Source of the DNA: Pontibacter cellulosilyticus
GTDB taxonomy: Bacteria > Bacteroidota > Bacteroidia > Cytophagales > Hymenobacteraceae
NCBI RefSeq assembly: GCF_014306105.1
Contig: NZ_JACRVF010000006.1
Span: 1 to 64,000, forward strand
Length of the DNA: 64,000 bases
Reading direction: 5' to 3'
Below the pieces are notes generated by a model, which did no database searches, had not been told where the DNA came from, and worked only from the letters and a program-made list of their open reading frames with translations. Below, piece by piece: positions 8,762-15,975 of the stretch; within the stretch, counting starts at the first letter, position 1; each line of letters starts with the position of its first letter. The translations under genes and the position numbers were made by a program.

Positions 8762-8837
8762 GGGGTGGAAGATGGGGCTCGAACCCACGACCCCCAGAAT
8801 CACAATCTGGTGCTCTAACCTACTGAGCTACAACCAC
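8761..8837 (-). tRNA. tRNA-His (GTG)
   Basis: Read on the reverse strand, all cloverleaf parts are present: D stem GCTC/GAGC, anticodon stem CCAGA/TCTGG with loop TTGTGAT (anticodon GTG), a 5-nt variable region, T stem GTGGG/CCCAT with loop TTCGAGC, and an encoded CCA at 8761-8763. The base before position 1 is G (complement of 8838), opposite discriminator C73, the G-1:C73 pair required by histidyl-tRNA synthetase. The acceptor stem GTGGTTG/CTTCCAC leaves two adjacent U-U oppositions at 5-68 and 6-67. A matching promoter lies just upstream and a terminator just downstream, so the gene forms its own unit. Confidence 0.95.
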
Positions 8838-8856
8838 CGTGTCTCATTTGAGAGTG

Positions 8857-8886
8857 CAAATATACGCATCAAATCACACAACGCAA
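8857..8886 (-). promoter_or_regulatory. Bacteroidota-type promoter for tRNA-His
   Basis: On the reverse strand a TTG (-33 element, 8886-8884) is followed by a 19-bp spacer and TATATTTG (-7 element TAnnTTTG, 8864-8857). The tRNA 5' end is about 19 nt further on, which fits a short leader. Confidence 0.75.
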
Positions 8887-8916
8887 TACCTGAGGCGCAA
8901 TTTTGTGTAAAAAATT

Positions 8917-9144
8917 TCAGCTACCTGCTTTGTACTTATGGTAACAGCGTAGAGTGTAAAGCAGTTCTGCAGCAAGCAACGGTAACGGCGCCAGGAACCA
9001 TTTTGGCAGAGCTATCTCTGTCATAAATACTTGCAGAAGTATAAACAGAAGCCATACAGCAACAGCAGCTAACAAAAGCTGCATTCTACTTCTGCTGTTG
9101 TAGTTACTCTTGTAGATGTGCCAAATGGTAATTTTGCTCTCCAT
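8917..9144 (-). CDS. small integral membrane protein, unknown
   Basis: A 75-residue protein with a polar, Ser/Asn/Arg-containing N-terminus and two hydrophobic segments, at about 22-41 (MQLLLAAVAVWLLFILLQVF) and 48-63, so a short two-pass membrane hairpin is likely. I do not recognise a family. The ATG at 9144 is 33 nt downstream of the stop of the CPWCG gene, so it may be the last gene of the pyrC unit. No terminator separates them. Confidence 0.55.
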   Translation of the reverse strand: MESKITIWHIYKSNYNSRSRMQLLLAAVAVWLLFILLQVFMTEIALPKWFLAPLPLLAAELLYTLRCYHKYKAGS

Positions 9145-9177
9145 TCTAATTGAGTTTATACAGAATACTACTTATTC

Positions 9178-9546
9178 TTATTCGCTCAGTTTGCTGCCGC
9201 ACCATGGGCAGTAGTTTATTACCACCATCGTAGCGCTGCCGTTATGCACGGGTATACCATAAAAGCCCTCATCCCACTTATTAATGATTACTTCTGGATC
9301 GTCGTACTTTATCTCTCCCTCCTCGTCCAGGCTTTCAAATACTTTATCAGCCATCATTATGCAGCAGTAGCTTTTATAGTCGAAGCCTTTGCTCTTTAGC
9401 TTTTCTGCGGTGGCCCAGTTATAACACGCCTCGTTTTCGTGAATGGCATCCAAATAAGCTTCATACTCCTCCGACTCCAGCACCTCCTGCGGCAGCTCTT
9501 TCCCGAAAAAGCGGGTGTGCAGCTCTTTAAATTTCTCCAGTTCCAT
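9178..9546 (-). CDS. small CPWCG zinc-ribbon-like protein
   Basis: A 122-residue protein that starts at the ATG at 9546 (MELEKFKEL), one nucleotide after the dihydroorotase stop; the longer frame to 9591 would overlap pyrC and is less likely. It contains a Cys-Cys pair (SYCCIMMADKVFE) and a C-terminal CPWCGSKL, together suggesting one zinc site, and resembles small DUF6980-type proteins (a family guess by memory). Acidic, no signal peptide. Tight coupling to pyrC suggests translational coupling, but no link to pyrimidine synthesis can be shown from the sequence. Confidence 0.65.
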   Translation of the reverse strand: MELEKFKELHTRFFGKELPQEVLESEEYEAYLDAIHENEACYNWATAEKLKSKGFDYKSYCCIMMADKVFESLDEEGEIKYDDPEVIINKWDEGFYGIPVHNGSATMVVINYCPWCGSKLSE

Positions 9547-9547
9547 A

Positions 9548-10882
9548 CTACCTGTCAAATAGTAGTCTCTCCCCTTTTTTGCTCTCATCAAAAGTACCGT
9601 TGGTGAAAGCTAAATGTCCGGATACGATAGTATGCGCTATAGTTGAGTTGAAGGTCTGGCCTTCGAAAGGCGACCAGCCGCATTTGAAGTAGGTATTTTC
9701 TTTGGTAACAGTATAAGGTTTGTTCAGATCTACCAATACTAGATCAGCCCAGTAGCCTTCACGGATATAACCACGCTCGCGCACATTAAAAAGTATGGCC
9801 GGCGCATGGCTCATCTTCTCCACCATCTTCTCTAATGTCAGCTTGCCTTGCTTCACAAACTCCAGCATCATCTGCAGCGAGTGCTGCACTAGTGGTACTC
9901 CTGATGGCGCTTTTTTATACTTGCCCTGCTTCTCCTCCCAAGTATGCGGTGCGTGGTCGGTGGCAATCACATCCAGTTTATCCTCCAGCAGGCCCTTAAG
10001 AAGTGCTTCTTTGTGACGATGCTCTTTAATGGCCGGGTTACATTTTATCTGCGAACCATACTTATCGTAATCCTCTTTATCGAACCACAGGTGGTGCACA
10101 CATATTTCGGCTGTAATGCGCTTCTGCTCCAACGGAATGTCATTTCGGAAAAGCTTCAGCTCTTCTTCGGTGGAGATGTGCAGGATGTGCAGGCGCGTAT
10201 TGTGCTTTTCGGCCAGCTTCACGGCCAGGTAAGATGATTTAAAGCAGGCTGCCTCGTTCCTGATTTCTGGGTGGCATTTTACCGGAATATCCTCGCCGTA
10301 CTTTTCCTCATAAAGTGCCATGTTGTCGCGGATGATCTGCTCATCTTCGCAATGCACAGCAATAGGCAGTTTGGCTTTTTCAAAAATCTCCTCAAGCGTC
10401 TGCTCATTATCTACCAACATATTGCCTGTAGAGGAGCCCATGAATATCTTAATACCACAAACAGTGTTGGGGTTAGTAATCAGCACTTCGGCCAGGTTAT
10501 CGTTAGAGGCTCCCATGTAAAAGGAGTAGTTAGCCAGCGACGTTTCGGCAGCAATATTATACTTATCCTCCAAAAGCTCCTGCGTTAGCGCGTTAGGTAC
10601 CGTGTTCGGCATCTCCATAAAAGAAGTGGTACCGCCTGCTACAGCTGCTCTGGCTTCAGTTTCTATGTTAGCTTTATGCGTAAGGCCTGGTTCGCGGAAG
10701 TGCACCTGGTCGTCGATTACGCCGGGCAACAGGTGCAAGCCTGTGGCATCAATGGTTTCGTCGGCTTCAGCGGCTATACTTTGCCCGATCTGCGCAATGC
10801 GTCCGTCTTTTACCATTACATCGGCAGTGGTTATACTTCCTTCGTTTACGAGTTGTGCGTTTTTGATGAGGATAGATTTCAT
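9548..10882 (-). CDS. pyrC: dihydroorotase
   Basis: A 444-residue amidohydrolase that cyclises N-carbamoyl-aspartate to dihydroorotate, the third step of UMP synthesis. The signature region runs from PGVIDDQVHFREPG (53-66); further metal-site motifs are GIKIFMGSS with the candidate carbamylated Lys, an HCEDE stretch, HILHIS, and ATDHAPH near the C-terminus. The first His of the usual HxH pair is Gln here (codon CAG, residue 59), while His61 is kept. Length is that of class I enzymes. The gene overlaps no neighbour and is followed after 1 nt by the CPWCG gene. It is divergent from the AI-2E-family permease. Confidence 0.9.
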   Translation of the reverse strand: MKSILIKNAQLVNEGSITTADVMVKDGRIAQIGQSIAAEADETIDATGLHLLPGVIDDQVHFREPGLTHKANIETEARAAVAGGTTSFMEMPNTVPNALTQELLEDKYNIAAETSLANYSFYMGASNDNLAEVLITNPNTVCGIKIFMGSSTGNMLVDNEQTLEEIFEKAKLPIAVHCEDEQIIRDNMALYEEKYGEDIPVKCHPEIRNEAACFKSSYLAVKLAEKHNTRLHILHISTEEELKLFRNDIPLEQKRITAEICVHHLWFDKEDYDKYGSQIKCNPAIKEHRHKEALLKGLLEDKLDVIATDHAPHTWEEKQGKYKKAPSGVPLVQHSLQMMLEFVKQGKLTLEKMVEKMSHAPAILFNVRERGYIREGYWADLVLVDLNKPYTVTKENTYFKCGWSPFEGQTFNSTIAHTIVSGHLAFTNGTFDESKKGERLLFDR

Positions 10883-11013
10883 GCTGCTAAGATACGGGAA
10901 GTGGGCGAAAGGGTAAAAGTTCTTATAACCTATTATTCAACAACATGCCTCCGTAACCATCATAGGTAGCATCAGTACATGTACACAGGCAGCACGTGCA
11001 ATATATAAATCAA

Positions 11014-12111
11014 ATGGAATCACAACACCTAACACTAAGAAGATTTAACCAGATACTGCTAGCCCTTTTGCTGCTTTTCGGATTGCTTTACCTGGGCAAA
11101 GGCTTCTTGGTACCGGTTGCCATTGGCGGATTGCTTGCCATGCTGCTGGACCCAGTGTGCCTGAAGCTTGAAAAATGGGGTCTGCCAACTACAGTTGCTG
11201 CTATACTCTGTGTACTTGTTTTGGTAGTGCTGTTGGTAGCTATGTTTTCTGTGCTGATAGACCAGTTAGTACAACTCGCAAACGACCTGACGGCGCTTGA
11301 CGCAAGATTGAATGCACTGCTGGATGAGATCCATCGGTTTGTTAAGCGCACCATGGATGTCTCCAGAGAAAGACAGAATGAGTACATCAGGCAGAGCCTG
11401 AGGAATGCACTGCAGTTTACCGGCATCTATATCAGAAGCATACTCCTTTTTGCCGGATCTATCTTTGTAAGCTTTACCATTGTCATGATTTATACATTGC
11501 TGTTTCTGCTCTATCGCAGGCGGCTCAAGAACTTTGTGATCCAGCTGGCAAACTCTTACAACACAGACGCCAGGAAACTTATGGATAAAATTACTACCGT
11601 CGCCAGCTCTTATATTGCAGGCGTCTTCTTGGTTGTACTTATCCTAACGATTATCAACACGCTTGGGCTAATGATTATTGGCATAGAACACGCCCTGTTC
11701 TTTGGTTTACTGGCAGGCATCCTGAATATCATACCTTATATTGGATCGTTAACAGGAAGCCTGATACCGGTTGTGTTTGCCCTTCTAACCAAGGAGTCAC
11801 TGCTCGTTCCGCTTGTTGTGGCCCTCTTCTTTTTAGTAGTGCAGCAGATAGAAAGCTATTTTCTCACCCCTAACATTACGGGTGGCAAAATTAAGCTAAA
11901 TCCTATGGTAACGCTTATGGCGCTTTTGTTAGGAGGATTTGTGTGGGATGTAGCTGGCATGATCCTTTTTATACCCTTTCTGGGCATCGCCAAAGTTATT
12001 TTCGACAATATAAATCACCTTAAACCCTATGGCTACGTGCTCGGGAAAGATGATGAACAGCATAAGCTGAAGCACAGAGTTTTTAAGCCAGGCAAGAGGA
12101 ACCGCCACTGA
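11014..12111 (+). CDS. AI-2E family transporter (PerM/YdiK-like)
   Basis: A 365-residue inner-membrane protein of the AI-2E exporter / PerM family. It shows two hydrophobic hairpins at the N-terminus (LLALLLLFGLLYLGKGFLVP and the following segment), a charged soluble stretch at about 85-130, and a C-terminal block of four or five membrane helices containing the typical PYIGSLTGSLIPV. Starts: an in-frame GTG exists at 10996, but the ATG at 11014 (MESQHLTLRRFNQ) is preferred. The family name comes from E. coli TqsA; many members move ions or unknown solutes, so the substrate is open. Monocistronic, with a basic tail. Confidence 0.88.
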   Translation: MESQHLTLRRFNQILLALLLLFGLLYLGKGFLVPVAIGGLLAMLLDPVCLKLEKWGLPTTVAAILCVLVLVVLLVAMFSVLIDQLVQLANDLTALDARLNALLDEIHRFVKRTMDVSRERQNEYIRQSLRNALQFTGIYIRSILLFAGSIFVSFTIVMIYTLLFLLYRRRLKNFVIQLANSYNTDARKLMDKITTVASSYIAGVFLVVLILTIINTLGLMIIGIEHALFFGLLAGILNIIPYIGSLTGSLIPVVFALLTKESLLVPLVVALFFLVVQQIESYFLTPNITGGKIKLNPMVTLMALLLGGFVWDVAGMILFIPFLGIAKVIFDNINHLKPYGYVLGKDDEQHKLKHRVFKPGKRNRH

Positions 12112-12243
12112 CACGTAACCTAAAAATGGTAAATCCGAAGTCTTGTTACAGGAGAGGATGCTTACACCTTCAGGCCTACAATAACCTCCTTAAACTGCAT
12201 TTGCCTTTTTTCCCGTACCTTTGTAGATCATCACTAAGTATAA

Positions 12244-13614
12244 ATGATTACCGCCATGGCAGAAGAAGCAGAGAAAGAAGTGACTACCTTTGAGGATTTT
12301 AAGCTGAACAAGCAACTGCTAAACGCCATTAACGATGCCGGTTATGAGAAACCGACGCCTATTCAACAGCAGGCCATACCAATAATAAGCGGAGGTCACG
12401 ATGTGCTAGGCATCGCCCAAACCGGAACAGGTAAAACAGCGGCCTTTTTACTCCCGCTGCTTATGAAGGTTAAGTATGCGCAGGGCCAGAACCCAAGAGC
12501 TTTAATCGTGGCGCCTACCCGTGAACTGGTGATGCAGATTGAGGAGAATATCACGTTGTTGGCTAAGTATACTGACATCCGTCACACCGCCATTTACGGA
12601 GGTCTTGGCCCTAAAACACAGATCGAAACCATTAATAAAGGTATAGATATACTAGTAGCCACACCTAAGCGTCTGATGGAGCTTTACCTGAAAGGTGACC
12701 TGATACTAAAAGAGCTAAAAACACTTATCCTAGACGAGGCTGACAAGATGATGGACATGGGCTTTATGCCTCAGATCCGTCAGCTGTTGGAGGTAATTCC
12801 GCGCAAGCGTCAGAACCTGCTTTTCTCGGCTACCATGCCCGATAAAGTGGTGCAACTGTCGGAGGAGTTTCTTGAATTCCCGACCCGTGTAGAGATAACA
12901 CCACAGGCTACACCTGTTGAAACCGTAACCCAAACGCTTTACCGTGTGCCTAACCTGCGCACAAAAATAGAGTTGCTCGAACACATTATACAGGATGAGG
13001 AGACATTTAACCGCGTGATTATCTTTACCAGAAGTAAGAAAAATGCGGAGAGCGTGTCAAAATTCCTGGAGCACCGTAACTACGGCGAGGTAAGAGCTAT
13101 ACATGGCAACAAAGGCCAGAACACACGCATTAACTCGATGGAAGCCTTCAAGGGTGGCGATGTGCGCTTTCTGGTGGCTACCGACGTGGCTGCAAGAGGT
13201 ATTGATGTAACCATGGTGAGCCATGTGATCAACTTTGATGTGCCTTTGATTTATGAAGATTACGTGCACCGCATTGGGCGAACAGGCCGTGCTGAGCAGG
13301 AAGGAGCTGCCATTACTTTTGCCACTGATGCCGAGATGTACCATGTAAACAAGATTGAGAAAATCATACGCATGCAGATACCGGAGGTGCCAATGCCTGC
13401 TGAAGTAAAGGTATTTGAAACGCCTTTCGAAGAACAGCAGGAAATGGCCATGGACATAGACCGCCAGAAGCGCCGCGAAAACCCTGACTTTAAAGGCGCT
13501 TTCCATGAGAAGAAAGGCAGGCACAAGTCTAACTTCGAGAAAGGCAAAAAGAAAGGAGATCCTAAAAACTCATTCTGGCAAAAGACGAAGAAGAAGGGTA
13601 GCCGTAAGAAATAA
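12244..13614 (+). CDS. DEAD-box RNA helicase (RhlE-like)
   Basis: A 456-residue ATP-dependent RNA helicase. All core motifs are visible: Q motif before PTPIQQQAI, Walker A AQTGTGKT (58-65), PTREL, GG, DEAD at about 164-167, SAT, and the C-terminal HRIGRTGR. The last 60 residues are Lys-rich (GRHKSNFEKGKKKG) and likely bind RNA. Such proteins remodel rRNA or mRNA, often at low temperature. The start is ATG 12244, with a second in-frame ATG four codons on. A -7-like TACCTTTG sits at 12216-12223, but no well-spaced -33 element is evident. A perfect terminator follows. Confidence 0.93.
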   Translation: MITAMAEEAEKEVTTFEDFKLNKQLLNAINDAGYEKPTPIQQQAIPIISGGHDVLGIAQTGTGKTAAFLLPLLMKVKYAQGQNPRALIVAPTRELVMQIEENITLLAKYTDIRHTAIYGGLGPKTQIETINKGIDILVATPKRLMELYLKGDLILKELKTLILDEADKMMDMGFMPQIRQLLEVIPRKRQNLLFSATMPDKVVQLSEEFLEFPTRVEITPQATPVETVTQTLYRVPNLRTKIELLEHIIQDEETFNRVIIFTRSKKNAESVSKFLEHRNYGEVRAIHGNKGQNTRINSMEAFKGGDVRFLVATDVAARGIDVTMVSHVINFDVPLIYEDYVHRIGRTGRAEQEGAAITFATDAEMYHVNKIEKIIRMQIPEVPMPAEVKVFETPFEEQQEMAMDIDRQKRRENPDFKGAFHEKKGRHKSNFEKGKKKGDPKNSFWQKTKKKGSRKK

Positions 13615-13618
13615 AAGC

Positions 13619-13655
13619 AAAAGGCCCGAAGTATAGACTATACTTCGGGCCTTTT
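13619..13655. terminator. bidirectional terminator between helicase and membrane-protein genes
   Basis: A perfect 17-bp stem (13619-13635 with 13639-13655) with a 3-nt loop, flanked by A and T tracts, between two convergent genes. The inner end of each arm is the heptamer AAGTATA / TATACTT. Confidence 0.9.
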
Positions 13656-13658
13656 ACT

Positions 13659-14114
13659 TTACAGCTCTATGAACTGAGAGGCAAAATCGCCAAACTCAAA
13701 CACCATCAGGTTGAGTAAGGTGCTCCACACAATAGCACTCCAGAGCATGTGCAGAAAAATCTGTTTGCGCGTAGCTCCAAATAAAGCAGCTACAACGGTT
13801 CCAACGATTGGTGTTAAAAGGATAGGTGTTAAGAAAGCAACTCCTGCCACACCAAAGTTTTTCCAGATCTTAATGATACGGCGGTTGCTTTTATTGAACA
13901 CCGGTTTGTTTTTTGCACGGCGCCGCGCAGATATCCATTTAGAGAAGGCCCTGCCAATAATAGAGAAAATAATTACTGTGGTCATCATCCCCGCAATCGT
14001 TAATAAAACAGATTCCAGGTAAGTCAATCCCACAGTAACACCTGTCAGAGGCCCAGCAAAAAACTTAACCATACTTACCAGATACACCGACAGATACTTT
14101 AATATCTCTACCAC
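13659..14114 (-). CDS. small integral membrane protein, DedA/exporter-like
   Basis: A 151-residue membrane protein with four hydrophobic segments, at about 22-55, 89-115 and 120-140, separated by a basic cytoplasmic loop (SARRRAKNKPVFNKSNRRII). The Pro/Gly-rich LTPILLTPIVGTVVAALFGA recalls the small multidrug-export / SNARE-associated proteins, but I cannot assign a family with certainty. The frame opens with GTG at 14114 and the first ATG is residue 15, so the start is uncertain. Convergent with the helicase and sharing its terminator. Confidence 0.65.
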   Translation of the reverse strand: MVEILKYLSVYLVSMVKFFAGPLTGVTVGLTYLESVLLTIAGMMTTVIIFSIIGRAFSKWISARRRAKNKPVFNKSNRRIIKIWKNFGVAGVAFLTPILLTPIVGTVVAALFGATRKQIFLHMLWSAIVWSTLLNLMVFEFGDFASQFIEL

Positions 14115-14288
14115 TTCTATTCTCTCTTAAATTGTACTTTCACACAAAAAACACTCCTTACTTTATACTATACGCAATAAGCCTAGTTTAAAAGTATAAG
14201 TATATCAACAATCTATAGTTATTAACAAACTAAATCAAGCGTTTTATGGCTGCATTTGTAACCGGCCTACCCCACAATAAGTTCAGGA

Positions 14289-14945
14289 TCAAATTTTTGG
14301 CCCAAATGCCAGGTCGCCGGCATCGCCTAAGCCAGGCACAATGTAAGACTTTTCGTTCAGCTTCTCGTCAAGCGCCCCAAGCCACACATTCGCCTCCGGA
14401 ATCTCTTTTTGTATATACGCAAGTCCTTCGGGAGCGGCAATAGCAGCAGCAATATGCACCTGCACCGGCTTGCCGTGACGCAGCATTCCTTTGTAAGACT
14501 TAACCAAGGACCTTCCAGTTGCCAGCATAGGGTCAGCCAGGATCAGGATCTTGTCGTGCAGATCGGTAGAAGCCAGATACTCCATGTTGATCTGCAGTTC
14601 TGTGTTCTCCTCCTCTACACGGTAAGCGCCAACAAACGTGCTATACGCTTTATCAAAATAATTAAGCATGCCTTGGTACATAGGCAAACCCGCACGAAGT
14701 ATGGTTGCCAGTACCGGCTGGTCGGCTAGTAGCAATGTTTCTGTTGTGGCCAGCGGAGTGGTTATCTCAACGGCTTTATAAGGCAGCGTTTTAGATATCT
14801 CGTAGGCCAGCAGCTCCCCGATACGCTCCAGGTTTCTGCGGAACCGCAGGCTATCGCCTTGCACGTGTATATTTCGCAGTTCTGCCACGTAGTGGTTAGC
14901 CAGCGAGGGCTTTTCGGTCAGGATATAGAGATTGCTTCTTTCCAT
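14289..14945 (-). CDS. upp: uracil phosphoribosyltransferase
   Basis: A 218-residue salvage enzyme that joins uracil and PRPP to give UMP. The PRPP loop is ILADPMLATGRSL near 136-148, and the uracil-binding C-terminal motif PGLGDAGDLAFG is intact. The start is the ATG at 14945 (MERSNLYIL); a TTG four codons earlier is possible. The gene overlaps the 3' end of the upstream FemAB-like gene by 28 nt, so the two are translationally coupled. Cytoplasmic; with pyrC in the same window it serves the UMP pool, but the two are not in one operon. Confidence 0.95.
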   Translation of the reverse strand: MERSNLYILTEKPSLANHYVAELRNIHVQGDSLRFRRNLERIGELLAYEISKTLPYKAVEITTPLATTETLLLADQPVLATILRAGLPMYQGMLNYFDKAYSTFVGAYRVEEENTELQINMEYLASTDLHDKILILADPMLATGRSLVKSYKGMLRHGKPVQVHIAAAIAAPEGLAYIQKEIPEANVWLGALDEKLNEKSYIVPGLGDAGDLAFGPKI

Positions 14946-15859
14946 TTTAGATACCAAGGCGTGTGTTGTCGTGATAAAGATAAATAGGTAACGGGCTCCG
15001 CACCAAAGTTAGCATAAAAATTAGCCACCGATGGTACCATACTGCCCTCAAAGTCAAGTATAATATTGTTGCCGGCAAACCGCTGTATCATGCTATCTAA
15101 AAGCAAGGTCATGGCGGCAGTGCGGCGCCCTTCTTCGCTAGCCCCCGAAAACAGAAAGATAAGCTTATCTGGCTGAAGTATAAAAAACGCGGCCACCACG
15201 GCTTCCCCTGCTTCGTTTACTACTTGCCACAGTTCTGCAGCTTTTCTGGCCTTTAAAACCTCATGAAGTTGCGCCAGTAGCCGGTAATGCTTTGCCTTTA
15301 CCTCCGTCAGCTCCCTGCCTTTTGTATTCTTAAAAAGACGGATCAGCACTTCGATATTCTCCAGCGGTTTTACCTCTAAGCCACTGCGCCTGGCCTTGTT
15401 TAGCTTGTGCCGGTTTTTATAATTTTTCACCAGATCGTTGTAAGGCTGCCCCAACGGCAGGTGGTAATTGGTACGCTTACCTACTGCCAGGCCGGTGGCA
15501 GCTTCTCCAGCTTCAGTGTTGGCAGTATTTAGTTGCAGGTATACTCCTTTATACTTTGCAGGTATAAGCGCCAGGTAACTATCTATACTTTTATACTTGC
15601 TACAGGCTGTTGTAAACAAGCCCAACTGCTGTGTAAAATATGGTTGCAGCACTCCCAACTGCCCAAGGCGCCGGCCAAGCGGCAACGGAAAAACAGAAAT
15701 ATAATTCCCTTGCTCATCCTCCTCCACCACGGCATCCCAGCGTTTGCACACCACGTTCAGGTACCACGAGCAGGCATAGATTATTCTTTCGGCAGATGCC
15801 TCTAAGCAATTATCCCAGCTTTTTTCGTTGATCTCGTGGTGTGGCAGGTAGCGCAACAT
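14918..15859 (-). CDS. FemAB/GNAT-fold acyltransferase-like protein
   Basis: A 313-residue soluble protein with features of the FemAB-like double-GNAT group: an N-terminal domain opening with LPHHEINEKSWDNCLEAS, a basic helix region (KNYKNRHKLNKARRSG), and a second domain containing AAELWQVVNEAGEAVVAAFF and a LDFEGSM motif typical of these proteins. Members transfer amino acids or acyl groups from tRNA or CoA donors, often in cell-wall or polysaccharide work; the substrate here is unknown. The 28-nt overlap with upp is odd since no shared pathway is evident. The ATG at 15859 is the first in frame. Confidence 0.65.
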   Translation of the reverse strand: MLRYLPHHEINEKSWDNCLEASAERIIYACSWYLNVVCKRWDAVVEEDEQGNYISVFPLPLGRRLGQLGVLQPYFTQQLGLFTTACSKYKSIDSYLALIPAKYKGVYLQLNTANTEAGEAATGLAVGKRTNYHLPLGQPYNDLVKNYKNRHKLNKARRSGLEVKPLENIEVLIRLFKNTKGRELTEVKAKHYRLLAQLHEVLKARKAAELWQVVNEAGEAVVAAFFILQPDKLIFLFSGASEEGRRTAAMTLLLDSMIQRFAGNNIILDFEGSMVPSVANFYANFGAEPVTYLSLSRQHTPWYLKWKEAISIS

Positions 15860-15975
15860 ATAAGTTTGTGAGTAATCTTCCTGCTAAAGTATAAATTATA
15901 CCCCGTTTATACAGAACAATAATTTTATAAAAGAGTACATTCGCACTTTAAAAGCTCCCACTTTCAGATCTTTAT

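Noticed and set aside
13057-13524. 155-codon reverse frame inside the DEAD-box helicase
   Set aside because: Antisense to the helicase C-terminal domain; His/Ser-rich, no motif.
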